From: Paenochrobactrum glaciei | GTDB taxonomy: Bacteria; Pseudomonadota; Alphaproteobacteria; Rhizobiales; Rhizobiaceae | Assembly: GCF_039522165.1 (NCBI RefSeq) | Contig: NZ_BAAADE010000004.1 | Location: 127,299 to 191,298 of the forward strand | Direction: 5' to 3' | DNA: 64,000 nt | Part shown: positions 8,717 to 16,918 of the stretch, piece by piece | Layout: each line of letters opens with the position of its first letter | Position numbering within the stretch: position 1 is the stretch's first letter | Made by a program: the position numbers and the translations under genes | The notes under the pieces: model-generated | Database searches by the model: none | What the model was told of the DNA's origin: nothing | The model's input: the letters and a program-made list of their open reading frames with translations, nothing else

Positions 8717-9256
8717 ATGTTAACAGTGGGCGATAAATTACCCATTTTCGATCTGAAATCTGTTGTTTCAGCCAATCAAAGTGATGATTTTGCGCAAATA
8801 AACAATGAAACTGACGCTGATAAGTGGAAAATTCTGTTCTTCTGGCCAAAAGATTTCACTTTTGTCTGCCCCACAGAAATTGCTGCCTTCGGTCAATTGA
8901 ACAGCGATTTTAAAGAACGCAATGCCGTCATTTATGGTATTTCAACCGACAGCGAATATGTGCATCTGGCATGGCGTCAGCATCACCCGGATTTGAACAT
9001 CCTGCCCTTCCCTATGCTCTCCGACATCAAGCGCGAATTCAGCTCCGCACTTGGTATTCTGCATCAGCAGGAAGGTGTTTGTTTGCGTGCAACATTCATT
9101 GTCGATCCGCAAGGTATCATCCGCTTTGTATCCGTCAACGATTTGAGTGTCGGGCGTAACCCGCATGAAGTTTTGCGTGTGCTTGATGGCTTGCAAACCG
9201 AAGAGCTCTGCCCATGCAACTGGCAAAAGGGAGACGCTGTATTAAGCGTCGCATAA
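8717..9256 (+). CDS. ahpC: AhpC/Tsa-family peroxiredoxin
   Basis: 179 residues. Reduces hydrogen peroxide, organic peroxides and peroxynitrite. The peroxidatic cysteine is Cys51 in DFTFVCPTEIAAF. The C-terminus carries ELCPCNWQKGD with Cys165 and Cys167, the three-cysteine arrangement of mycobacterial-type AhpC rather than the single VCP resolving cysteine of enterobacterial AhpC. That type is usually reduced by AhpD, but no ahpD or ahpF is adjacent. First gene of a three-gene set with a helical-repeat protein and SOD, behind a Fur/Mur-like box. Cytoplasmic. Confidence 0.95.
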   Translation: MLTVGDKLPIFDLKSVVSANQSDDFAQINNETDADKWKILFFWPKDFTFVCPTEIAAFGQLNSDFKERNAVIYGISTDSEYVHLAWRQHHPDLNILPFPMLSDIKREFSSALGILHQQEGVCLRATFIVDPQGIIRFVSVNDLSVGRNPHEVLRVLDGLQTEELCPCNWQKGDAVLSVA

Positions 9257-9266
9257 AGGTGCACTG

Positions 9267-9824
9267 ATGGCTTATGCAAAACTGACTGAAACAAACGCCG
9301 ATAATTCAATCGCTAATGATAATTGGCAGCGTGACCGGACATGGAAACAGCTCACAGACAAAGCGAATAAAGCCTATTCTGCAAGTCAAATTCCGCTTGC
9401 AGAAGCCCTTTATCGTGATGCGCTTGAAAAAGCTGAAATGCTGTTTGAAGATGAAAGCAACAGTGACAACAGCATCCCGCTGCCGGTCATTTACAACATC
9501 TCATGCCATAATCTGGCAGAGCTTTGTGAACATCAGGGGATGACTGACGAAGCAGCTCGCTTTTATAAGCAAGCTTATGATCGTTTGCTGAGCACAGCCA
9601 ATGAACCATGCGCGGCACTGCAATTGCGGCTTTCTTGCATGCAGCATCTTAAACATACGCTTTCCGTGCTGATCCACTTTTTGCAACGCAATGGTGCCAG
9701 TAATGAGCATATGGGAAAGCTGATCCAGCAAGCGCACCACACCGCTTATCGCGTTTATCAAATCGTCCAACATTCCGCCCACTTCGATCAGTGTCAAAAA
9801 GAGCGCCCTGCGCTTTTATCCTGA
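9267..9824 (+). CDS. Helical-repeat (TPR-like) protein in peroxiredoxin/SOD operon
   Basis: 185 residues, no signal peptide. The pattern SQIPLAEALYRDALEKAEML then YNISCHNLAELCEHQGMTDEAARFYKQAYDRLL is characteristic of two tetratricopeptide helix pairs; the C-terminal third is also helical and His/Cys-containing (QHSAHFDQC). No catalytic motif seen. It begins 10 bases after ahpC with AAGGTG upstream and ends 25 bases before the SOD start, so it is co-transcribed. A small unknown gene next to a Fur-regulated SOD is also known in Pseudomonas (fumC-orfX-sodA), but I cannot claim homology. A scaffold or metal/redox assistance role is speculation. Confidence 0.8.
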   Translation: MAYAKLTETNADNSIANDNWQRDRTWKQLTDKANKAYSASQIPLAEALYRDALEKAEMLFEDESNSDNSIPLPVIYNISCHNLAELCEHQGMTDEAARFYKQAYDRLLSTANEPCAALQLRLSCMQHLKHTLSVLIHFLQRNGASNEHMGKLIQQAHHTAYRVYQIVQHSAHFDQCQKERPALLS

Positions 9825-9849
9825 CGAATTAGTTATGAGGGAACAAACT

Positions 9850-10452
9850 TTGTTCAAACTACCTGAACTTCCTTTTGCAATGGATGCGCTTGCTCCATTC
9901 ATGTCCGCCGAAACACTCGAATATCACCACGGCAAACATCATAAGGCCTATGTCGATAAGCTAAACGAACTTCTACCTGCAACCGGCTACCATGACCTGT
10001 CATTAGAAGACATTATTCGCCAGAGTGCGGATAAACCTGCTGAGCGGACATTGTTTAATCAGGCAGGGCAACATTGGAACCACAGCCATTTCTGGCTTGG
10101 AATGAAGAAAAATGGTGGCGGCTTAATGCCGGGCAATCTGGAGCAGCAGCTGATTGCCGATTTTGGCTCTGTCGACCAGTTCAAGCAAGAATTTAAAGAT
10201 GCCTGTATTGCACAATTTGGCAGTGGCTGGGCTTGGCTGGTTTTTGATGGCGATAAATTACGAATTACCAAAACCGGTAATGCTGATACGCCTTTAACCG
10301 ATGGCCATCATGCTTTACTGACCTGCGATGTCTGGGAGCATTCTTATTATATTGATTACCGCAACATGCGCCCGAAATATGTCGATGCTTTTTTAAGCCA
10401 TCTGGTCAATTGGGAGATGGTTACTGAGCGTTTCGAAGCAGCAATAGCCTAA
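9850..10452 (+). CDS. Superoxide dismutase, Fe/Mn family
   Basis: 200 residues from the TTG start, the normal family length. Metal ligands are His26 (EYHHGKHH), His78 (HWNHSHFW), Asp160 and His164 (DVWEHSYY). Gln74 just before WNH is the position seen in Fe-type enzymes, although rhizobial enzymes of this group can use Mn, so the metal is left open. I prefer TTG 9850 over ATG 9835: GAGGGA sits 7 bases upstream and the product then starts MFKLPELPF as in relatives. No signal peptide, so cytoplasmic. Last gene of the AhpC operon. Confidence 0.95.
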   Translation: MFKLPELPFAMDALAPFMSAETLEYHHGKHHKAYVDKLNELLPATGYHDLSLEDIIRQSADKPAERTLFNQAGQHWNHSHFWLGMKKNGGGLMPGNLEQQLIADFGSVDQFKQEFKDACIAQFGSGWAWLVFDGDKLRITKTGNADTPLTDGHHALLTCDVWEHSYYIDYRNMRPKYVDAFLSHLVNWEMVTERFEAAIA

Positions 10453-10463
10453 ACTATAAATAA

Positions 10464-10508
10464 GCCGAATAAGACGAGTGAAATATCAAATCACTGGTCT
10501 TATTCGGC
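10464..10508. terminator. Long hairpin between convergent genes
   Basis: GCCGAATAAGAC pairs perfectly with GTCTTATTCGGC, and the loop contains a second nested stem (AGTGA/TCACT). It lies between the SOD operon and the convergent kinase gene. It lacks a good U-tract on either side, so it may act as a roadblock or mRNA-stabilising structure rather than a textbook terminator. Confidence 0.6.
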
Positions 10509-10527
10509 CAAACAATCATTCAATATA

Positions 10528-11442
10528 TTAAACAGGCATTGCAGCTGTTGGAATGATAGCACCCGGATGTTGTACTACAATTGCCGCTAATCTTGCCGCT
10601 TGCAGGATAGCTGTTTTTGCATCCAGTCCTTCGCCGCGCGCCGCCAGAAAGGCAGCATTAAAGCTATCACCCGCACCTGTTGTATCAACCGCTGCGACAG
10701 CCTCTGGCAACTCATATTGCTCAACTTCACCGGAACTTGTGCTACGATAAAAAACGCTGCCGCCACCCGTTGTCAAAACAATCTCTGCATCACTAATCGA
10801 TATGAGTTTCTCTATCGCTTCAGCAGGTGAATGAATGCCAAAACAGGCATCAATATCATCCAGCGAAGGCAATAAAACAGTTGCTAATTTTGCTGCCTTC
10901 GTGAGCAATTCGCGCGCTGTTTCAACATTTTCCCACAACACTGGACGGTAATTCGTATCAAATATAATCTGCGTGCCTTGTTGTTTTAACACAGCAAGTT
11001 TTTTTAAAAAATGCTTCCGGCCTTCCGGTTTTAAAACGGCCAATATGATGGCCGAAAAAATAACCACCGGAGCTTTTTCAAGATCAGCAAGATGCGCAGG
11101 ATTGTCAAAATAAGTGCGGAATGGCGATTGATCTCGCCAGTAAGAAAAGCTGCGTTCGCCCTGCGCGTCGGTTGAAATAAAACTCAAACTGGCACGGGCA
11201 TTTTCATCAACCGCTAGCGCTGATACATCAACGCCCTCAGCAGCAATTGTCTCACGCAACCAGAGACTATGCAGATCATTACCAACGCGTGACATATAAC
11301 CAACAGAGCCTGCCTTTGTCAGTCTCGCAAGATAAATTGCTGTATTGAGCGTATCACCACCGGCGCGGCGATCAAATGTCGAAGGCTCATCACGGCGTGA
11401 TGTAAATTCAACCAAAGGATCGCCAATCGCCAGATAACGCAT
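10528..11442 (-). CDS. kdgK: PfkB-family sugar-acid kinase, 2-keto-3-deoxygluconate kinase type
   Basis: 304 residues. Substrate-side motif GGDTLNTAIYLARL, the KdgK-like ERSFSYWRD, FDTNYRPVLW, and the PfkB signature DTTGAGDSFNAAFLA with the catalytic Asp and anion hole. The end (HPGAIIPTAAMP) also matches E. coli KdgK in pattern. It would phosphorylate 2-keto-3-deoxygluconate or a related 2-keto sugar acid such as 2-ketogluconate. Last gene of the LacI-controlled operon, one base after the dehydrogenase stop, so coupled. The exact acid is inferred from family plus the dehydrogenase neighbour. Confidence 0.85.
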   Translation of the reverse strand: MRYLAIGDPLVEFTSRRDEPSTFDRRAGGDTLNTAIYLARLTKAGSVGYMSRVGNDLHSLWLRETIAAEGVDVSALAVDENARASLSFISTDAQGERSFSYWRDQSPFRTYFDNPAHLADLEKAPVVIFSAIILAVLKPEGRKHFLKKLAVLKQQGTQIIFDTNYRPVLWENVETARELLTKAAKLATVLLPSLDDIDACFGIHSPAEAIEKLISISDAEIVLTTGGGSVFYRSTSSGEVEQYELPEAVAAVDTTGAGDSFNAAFLAARGEGLDAKTAILQAARLAAIVVQHPGAIIPTAAMPV

Positions 11443-11443
11443 G

Positions 11444-12364
11444 TTACACCTCGTAAGGGGTCAATAAAGGTTTGCCAGCAACATAAGCTGCAAGATTATC
11501 AAGCACCAATTGTGCCATTGCACGGCGCGCATCACTGGTAGCAGAGCCCACATGCGGGGTAAGCACGCAATTAGGCGCCTTCATCAAGGCTTCAGGCACA
11601 TGAGGTTCATCATCAAAAACATCAAGTCCGGCACCTGCAATCATGTTGCTTTCAAGGGCCAGCGCTAAGGCTGCAGCATCGACCAACTGGCCACGTGCAA
11701 CATTGATAACAATGCCATTTTGACCCAAAGCCGATAAGGTTTCGTGCCCGACCAAACCATTATTATCTGCATTTGCTGATGCAGTTACAAATAAGAGGTC
11801 GCACGCACGCGCCAAGGAAATAACATCGGCGCAATAAGTGTCAGATGTATCTGGTTTGCGGCTACGTGCTGTATAAAAAACTTCCAAGCCCAGCCCGCGC
11901 AGCAGATCGGCAAGTCTGCGTCCAATACGGCCATAACCCAAAATACCAGCACGGCGTCCAAGAACCGAGCTGCCAAGGCTCAGCTTCCCACCATCTGCCC
12001 ATTTACCGTCACGAATAAAATGATCACCTTCAGCAATGCGGCGCGCCGATGCAAAGGCCAGCCCCAATGCCATTTCTGCAACAGCAGATGAAAGTACATC
12101 TGGCGTTGTCGTCACCTGAATGTCGCGCTTCTTCGCTTCATTCAAGTCAACCGCATCAACACCCACACCATTGACCGCAATCAGGCGCAGATTTGGCATT
12201 TTAGCCATTTGCTCTGCGGTTAAACCAACGCTTCCTGATGTCAGCACCATTTCAACATCGGCCGCGGCGTCAATATCGCGAAGCACATCATAGTTTTTAG
12301 CCAATTGCTCAGCCATTTCTTGCGGCTTAAGTTCTGCCAAAACCAAAATGCGTGGGGAACTCAT
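11444..12364 (-). CDS. D-isomer-specific 2-hydroxyacid dehydrogenase (2-keto sugar-acid reductase type)
   Basis: 306 residues. NAD(P)-binding glycine motif GYGRIGRRLADLLRGLG; catalytic Arg in VINVARGQLVDAAAL, Glu in DVFDDEPHVPE and His in LTPHVGSAT are all present. Relatives reduce glyoxylate, hydroxypyruvate or 2-ketogluconate (GhrB/KguD type). Its ATG overlaps the stop of the ABC ATPase gene (ATGA), so translation is coupled. Next to a KdgK-type kinase, a role in 2-ketogluconate-like acid metabolism is likely; glyoxylate reduction is the main alternative. Confidence 0.88.
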   Translation of the reverse strand: MSSPRILVLAELKPQEMAEQLAKNYDVLRDIDAAADVEMVLTSGSVGLTAEQMAKMPNLRLIAVNGVGVDAVDLNEAKKRDIQVTTTPDVLSSAVAEMALGLAFASARRIAEGDHFIRDGKWADGGKLSLGSSVLGRRAGILGYGRIGRRLADLLRGLGLEVFYTARSRKPDTSDTYCADVISLARACDLLFVTASANADNNGLVGHETLSALGQNGIVINVARGQLVDAAALALALESNMIAGAGLDVFDDEPHVPEALMKAPNCVLTPHVGSATSDARRAMAQLVLDNLAAYVAGKPLLTPYEV

Positions 12365-13095
12365 GCAATTTGCCCCAAGAAATTGCGCAAGCGTTCATTT
12401 TTCGGATTTTTAAAGAATTCGTCAGGCGTATTTTCTTCAACAATCACGCCCTTATCCATGAAGATAACGCGATCTGCCACCGCACGGGCAAAATCCATTT
12501 CATGGGTCACGCACAGCATTGTCATCCCGTCGCGGGCAAGATCCACCATAGTGTCCAGCACTTCTTTGACCATTTCAGGGTCAAGTGCACTGGTCGGCTC
12601 GTCAAACAACATAATGCGCGGCTTCATGCACAGCGCACGAGCAATGGCGACGCGCTGTTGCTGGCCACCGGAAAGCTGTGCCGGATATTTATTAGCTTGT
12701 TCCGGAATTTTTACACGCTCCAGATAGGCCTTCGCAGTAGCCTCAGCCTCTGCACGCGAAATTTTACGTGTTTTCATCGGCGCGAGAATACAATTCTCCA
12801 ACACCGTCATATGCGGAAAAAGATTAAAGGATTGAAAGACCATACCAATATCACGGCGGATCAGCGCTGCATTACTGCCACCGGCAGTCAGCTCCACACC
12901 GTCAACAGTGATACTACCGGATTCAATAGCTTCAAGCTGATTGATCGTACGGATCAGTGTTGATTTACCAGAACCCGAAGGGCCGCAGATGACAATCTTT
13001 TCACCGCGTCCAACCGTCAGATTAATATCATTCAAGGCGTGAAACGCCTGATAATATTTGTTAACGCCGCGCATTGTGATGATTGGTTCAGCCAT
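12361..13095 (-). CDS. ABC transporter ATP-binding protein, polar amino-acid type
   Basis: 244 residues, GlnQ/HisP-like. Walker A GPSGSGKST, Q-loop VFQSFNLFPHMTVLEN, signature LSGGQQQRVAIARAL, Walker B IMLFDEPTSALD and H-loop VTHEMDFARAVADRVIFMD are all intact. Start placed at ATG 13095 because GGAGAAGAG lies upstream and the product opens MAEPIITMRGVNKYY; the frame continues upstream without start support. It energises the two permeases at 13986-15312. Confidence 0.95.
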   Translation of the reverse strand: MAEPIITMRGVNKYYQAFHALNDINLTVGRGEKIVICGPSGSGKSTLIRTINQLEAIESGSITVDGVELTAGGSNAALIRRDIGMVFQSFNLFPHMTVLENCILAPMKTRKISRAEAEATAKAYLERVKIPEQANKYPAQLSGGQQQRVAIARALCMKPRIMLFDEPTSALDPEMVKEVLDTMVDLARDGMTMLCVTHEMDFARAVADRVIFMDKGVIVEENTPDEFFKNPKNERLRNFLGQIA

Positions 13096-13151
13096 GATCT
13101 CTCTTCTCCTCAAAATGCCCGACCGTTGCCGATCGGGCACTTAATTATTTT

Positions 13152-13949
13152 TTATTGCGCTGCTTTAACAAAATCCGGCAATGGTTCGGATAACCACTTA
13201 TTATGGATATTATCCAAAGTGCCGTCTGTTGTTGCCTGTGTTACGAAAGCATTGATCTTTTCCAACAGAGCATCAGAGCCCGGCGAAACAGCAATGCCCT
13301 GCACCTGACTGGACATGTCAAATTTCTTGTTAAAACGATCACCGGTTGCTTTGGTAATTTCAGCCATCACAACATTGGAAAGGCCGATCAACTTCACCTG
13401 ACCGGAAAGCAATGCCTGAGCGGCAGTTGCATCATCGTCAAAACGACGAATATCAGCATCAGCCGGTGCAACTTTCGTCACACCAATATCCTGTGTGGAA
13501 GCACGAGCCACTGCAACAGACTTGCCCGACAGTTCTTCAGGCTTGGTCAGTTCCAAAGTTTTATCGCCATAAACAGCAGTGCTGATACCAGCATAGGCTT
13601 TGGAGAAATCGACTTTCTGTGCACGTTCTTCAGTCACACCGAGAGAGGCAACCAGCACGTCAACCTGACCTGACAAAAGGTAAGGAATGCGGTTTGGACC
13701 AGTAACCGGTACGATCTGTGCCTTTACGCCCAGATAATCGCCAAGTGCCTTGGCAACATCAGCATCGTAACCATCAGGTGTGCCCGACGCATCAAGAATA
13801 CCAAATGGCGGGAAATCCACCAGCATACCGATTTTCACGGTGCCGGCTTTTTCAATTGCGGCCAGATCAGCAGCTGCTGCTGGCAGAGCCAAACCGACTG
13901 CAACGGTCGCGGCAGCAACATATGAGAATAAACGAGTGGACAATTTCAT
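13152..13949 (-). CDS. ABC transporter periplasmic solute-binding protein (SBP_bac_3 family)
   Basis: 265 residues. Signal peptide MKLSTRLFSYVAAATVAVGL cleaved near AAA-AD. The mature part has the two-lobe pattern of family 3 binding proteins (GTVKIGMLVDFPPFGI, DGYDADVAKALGDYLGV, VDVLVASLGVTEERAQKVDF). Family members usually bind amino acids or opines, but the enzymes in this operon act on sugar acids, so the ligand may be an acid. Position after the permeases and before the ATPase is typical for this transporter class. Confidence 0.92.
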   Translation of the reverse strand: MKLSTRLFSYVAAATVAVGLALPAAAADLAAIEKAGTVKIGMLVDFPPFGILDASGTPDGYDADVAKALGDYLGVKAQIVPVTGPNRIPYLLSGQVDVLVASLGVTEERAQKVDFSKAYAGISTAVYGDKTLELTKPEELSGKSVAVARASTQDIGVTKVAPADADIRRFDDDATAAQALLSGQVKLIGLSNVVMAEITKATGDRFNKKFDMSSQVQGIAVSPGSDALLEKINAFVTQATTDGTLDNIHNKWLSEPLPDFVKAAQ

Positions 13950-13985
13950 AGACTTCTCCTCCTTAAATGATGGCTAGTTAAGTCA

Positions 13986-14642
13986 TTAACGGGTAATTGC
14001 GAGACGCATACGCGCTTCCAGCCTGCGAGACAGAATGGACAGCGGCCAGCACAAAATGAAGTAAAGAGCGGCAACAATACCGAACACCAAAAATGGCTGG
14101 AAAGTCGCATTATTGACGATTTGTCCGGCACGGGTCAGCTCCGCAAAACCAATGATGGATGCCAGCGATGTGCCTTTAATCAGCTGCACCAAAAAACCAA
14201 CCGTTGGCGCCACTGACAGACGCATCGCCTGCGGCAGCACCACATAACGCATGCGGTTAAAATAGGAGAGCGACAAGGCAAAAGACGCCTCACTCTGACC
14301 AGAAGGCACAGCATCAATTGAACCGCGCCAAATCTCGCCCAAATAAGCACTCGCATGCAAAGTCAGCGCGATTGCAGCGGCAATCAGCGGATTAATCGGA
14401 AAACCCATAACTGCAAGGCCGAAATACACCAAAAACAGCTGCATCAGCAGCGGTGTGCCCTGAAACAGGCGAATAAAACTCGCGGAAATACCACGCAGCC
14501 AGATATTATCCGAAGTTCGCGCCAAGGCGATAATCAAGCCACCAATGGCTCCGCCTACGAATGCAATGACAGACAGAAGCAATGTCCAGCGCACAGCCAT
14601 AACAATGAACAAGACATCTGCAGATGAAAACTCACGGATCAT
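13986..14642 (-). CDS. ABC transporter permease, polar amino-acid (HisMQ) type
   Basis: 218 residues, about five membrane segments. The coupling-loop region SLSYFNRMRYVVLPQAMRLS carries the conserved EAA-type contact with the ATPase, preceded by ASAYLGEIWRGSIDAVPSGQ. It starts one base after the sister permease stop (14644), so translation is coupled. With the other permease it forms the heterodimeric channel. Confidence 0.93.
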   Translation of the reverse strand: MIREFSSADVLFIVMAVRWTLLLSVIAFVGGAIGGLIIALARTSDNIWLRGISASFIRLFQGTPLLMQLFLVYFGLAVMGFPINPLIAAAIALTLHASAYLGEIWRGSIDAVPSGQSEASFALSLSYFNRMRYVVLPQAMRLSVAPTVGFLVQLIKGTSLASIIGFAELTRAGQIVNNATFQPFLVFGIVAALYFILCWPLSILSRRLEARMRLAITR

Positions 14643-14643
14643 G

Positions 14644-15312
14644 TCAGCGCCCCAATGGATAGGTGAACAAAAGGCGGCGAATTACAGCAAACAGACTTGT
14701 AAAGCCAAGCGACAGCACGAAATACATGATGCTCAGCAGCAGATAAATCTCGAAGCTGGCAAAGGTTTTAGCATTCAAATCCGCGCCCATTGATGCAAGA
14801 TCATTTGCAGAAATGGCAGACACCACGCTGGAGGTCAGCAGCAGATAAATAAACTGGCTGGTCAGCGATGGGTAAATACTTCTCAGCGCCGGTTTAATCA
14901 CAATATAGCGAAAAATCTGCATACGCGACAGGCTCAGCGCCCGTCCGGCTTCAATCTGCCCCTGCGGAATAGATTCAATACCAGCTCGGATGATCTCCGT
15001 GCCATAGGCACCCACATTCACCACAAGCGCAACCAGTGCCGCCGTATTAGGTGACATACTGATACCAATTGCCGGCAAACCAAAGAAGATAAAGAAGATT
15101 TGTACGAGGAATGGCGTGTTGCGGATCACCTCCACATAAACACCAACCAGCCAACGCAAAAACGGCATTGTCGAGGTCTTTGCCATCGCCCCTAAAATAG
15201 AGACAACAAGCCCTAATACCATCGCCACAAGCGAGAGGCGTACCGTTAACCAGGCACCGTATAGCAACAGATCAAGGTTGCTAAAAACCGGTTCGAAATT
15301 GAGCTGATACAT
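14644..15312 (-). CDS. ABC transporter permease, polar amino-acid (HisMQ) type
   Basis: 222 residues. VNVGAYGTEIIRAGIESIPQ and ALSLSRMQIFRYIVIKPAL are the family coupling motif, flanked by hydrophobic segments (LSLVAMVLGLVVSILGAM; PFLVQIFFIFFGLPAIGIS). First structural gene of the operon, starting 33 bases downstream of the palindrome at 15345-15362 and 66 bases after the lacI-type gene. Confidence 0.93.
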   Translation of the reverse strand: MYQLNFEPVFSNLDLLLYGAWLTVRLSLVAMVLGLVVSILGAMAKTSTMPFLRWLVGVYVEVIRNTPFLVQIFFIFFGLPAIGISMSPNTAALVALVVNVGAYGTEIIRAGIESIPQGQIEAGRALSLSRMQIFRYIVIKPALRSIYPSLTSQFIYLLLTSSVVSAISANDLASMGADLNAKTFASFEIYLLLSIMYFVLSLGFTSLFAVIRRLLFTYPLGR

Positions 15313-15344
15313 CGCCCCTCTCCGCGGATATTGCTAATTTCCCA

Positions 15345-15382
15345 ATTTAGAACGATCTAAATGAGAAAAATGGGAGAGTCAA
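15345..15382 (-). promoter_or_regulatory. Promoter with overlapping LacI-type operator
   Basis: On the minus strand TTGACT (15382-15377, overlapping the regulator's stop codon) and TAGATC (15359-15354) are separated by 17 bases. The -10 falls inside the near-perfect palindrome ATTTAGAACGATCTAAAT (15345-15362), which has the central CG typical of LacI-family operators. Binding would occlude the promoter of the transporter/enzyme operon. Confidence 0.6.
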
Positions 15383-16392
15383 GCCAAGTTAAACCCACTG
15401 CTCTCACGTACAATCAAACGTGGTGCAACGATTGATCTTTCCACCGCGGCATCAGGCAAGATGAGACGACGTGCTAATAATCTTGCGGCCATAGTACCAA
15501 TACCTGCCGGGTCAACGGCAACACTTGTCAAAGGCGGATAAGTCAGCTCTGCCAATGGCAAGCCATCCAACCCGATCACAGCAATATCACGACCGGGCTC
15601 ACAACCTGCACGACGCAATCCCAACATCAAACCTGCGGCAAGAATATCATTAAAGCATAAAACGGCTGTTGGCTTACCGGGTAAAGCTAGCACTTCGGCA
15701 GCTGATTGCTCCGAGCCTTGCCATGATAATTCAGCCTCAACAATACCGGCATTTTCAGCGCCACAAAGTGCCAAGGCGCTCGCAACACCATCAAGGCGTT
15801 CTTCGCGCGCTGAGGTGCGTGCGGGAACCGACAAAAAAGCAATGCGCTGATGCCCTTGGCTTACCAAATGCTGTATTGCCAGCAAAATACCGCCCGCATA
15901 ATCAGCACCGGCATAATCAGTTGCACTATCACCGACTTCACGCAAAGATTGTACAACCGCCAACCCCCATTTTTGCAAACGCTCAGGCAAATCTGGGTCG
16001 GTTTCTTCGGCTGGGCACATAATAACACCATCTACACCATGCCCACGAAAGCGTTGCAAAATGGCATTTTGGCGGGCTGTATCATCCTGACTATTTGCCA
16101 GAAGAACAACCCTATCTTCTTCTTCCATTACCTGTTCAACACCGGCGAGAAACTCGGTAAAGAAAGAATTCACCAGATTGGGAACGATAACACCAATGGT
16201 ATGGCTGCTATTACTACGTAATCTTGCCGCCCCAAGATCACGCACATAATCGAGCTCAGCCATCACCCGCTCAACTTTTTTGCGCGTGTCCTCAGCCACC
16301 AAAGGGGATTTTCGAACCACTAGCGATACTGTTGCCCGTGACACTCCCGCAGCACGCGCAACTTCCAACAATGTAACTTTTCTGTGATCCAT
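15379..16392 (-). CDS. LacI-family transcriptional regulator
   Basis: 337 residues. Helix-turn-helix and hinge at the N-terminus (VTLLEVARAAGVSRATVSLV; RVMAELDYV), then the periplasmic-binding-like effector domain (TIGVIVPNLVNSFFTEFLAG; GVDGVIMCPAEE; DIAVIGLDGLPLAELTYPPL). I start it at ATG 16392 so that the helix-turn-helix begins about seven residues in; the longer frame to 16476 adds an unlike sequence. It heads the same-strand sugar-acid operon and probably binds the operator just past its own stop codon, with the imported acid or its phosphate as inducer. Confidence 0.93.
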   Translation of the reverse strand: MDHRKVTLLEVARAAGVSRATVSLVVRKSPLVAEDTRKKVERVMAELDYVRDLGAARLRSNSSHTIGVIVPNLVNSFFTEFLAGVEQVMEEEDRVVLLANSQDDTARQNAILQRFRGHGVDGVIMCPAEETDPDLPERLQKWGLAVVQSLREVGDSATDYAGADYAGGILLAIQHLVSQGHQRIAFLSVPARTSAREERLDGVASALALCGAENAGIVEAELSWQGSEQSAAEVLALPGKPTAVLCFNDILAAGLMLGLRRAGCEPGRDIAVIGLDGLPLAELTYPPLTSVAVDPAGIGTMAARLLARRLILPDAAVERSIVAPRLIVRESSGFNLA

Positions 16393-16485
16393 ATCCCGAT
16401 TCCGTAACTTCTGCCCTTCCTTATAACTTAAACCGGAAGATGTAACATCTGGGAGCTGGAAGAAACAAAAAGGCAAGGTGAACTG

Positions 16486-16500
16486 ATCACAACTTGTGAT
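16486..16500. promoter_or_regulatory. 15-bp perfect palindrome, candidate operator
   Basis: ATCACAA-C-TTGTGAT lies between the divergent lacI-type gene and the VOC gene, 40 bases before the latter. Its half-sites differ from the central-CG palindrome at 15345, so a different regulator is likely. Function unknown. Confidence 0.4.
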
Positions 16501-16539
16501 AGATAGTTTTCATGATAACCTGACAGGAGAGCCAATAAG

Positions 16540-16908
16540 ATGAAATTACTAAGCCTTGATCACGTACAATTAGCTATGCCTGAAGGTGAAGAGAATAAAG
16601 CACACTCTTTCTATCAAGGACTACTCGGGCTTTCTGAAGTAGAAAAACCGGAGAACCTGAAGAAGCGTGGCGGCTGCTGGTTCCAGTCCGGTGATATCAA
16701 AATACATCTTGGTGTGCAGAAGCCATTTACGCCAGCCACCAAGGCACATCCGGCCTTTATAGTCAGTGACTTACACGCTCTTTCTGAGCATTTAAAGACT
16801 GCTGGTTGCCGCGTCGTTACAGACGAACTTTTAAAAGGCTATAACCGAGCTTATGTCGATGATCCGTTCGGCAATCGTATCGAATTAATGCAACCGCTTG
16901 GCGAATAA
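16540..16908 (+). CDS. VOC-superfamily (glyoxalase/dioxygenase fold) protein
   Basis: 122 residues in two beta-alpha-beta-beta-beta modules. Likely metal ligands are His8 (LDHVQLAM), His in the KIHLGVQ strand and Glu in the C-terminal NRIELMQP strand. GGCWFQSGDIKIHLGV and YVDDPFGNRIEL are typical family strands. Members include glyoxalase I, fosfomycin and bleomycin resistance proteins and dioxygenases; no signature here picks one. Monocistronic, divergent from the LacI-type regulator, with a hairpin after its stop. Confidence 0.85.
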   Translation: MKLLSLDHVQLAMPEGEENKAHSFYQGLLGLSEVEKPENLKKRGGCWFQSGDIKIHLGVQKPFTPATKAHPAFIVSDLHALSEHLKTAGCRVVTDELLKGYNRAYVDDPFGNRIELMQPLGE

Positions 16909-16918
16909 CAATGAAGCT

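Noticed and set aside
15345..15362. ATTTAGAACGATCTAAAT as a second Irr ICE box
   Set aside because: Half-sites are one base too close (central ACGA) and the context is a LacI-controlled operon; a LacI operator with central CG explains it better.
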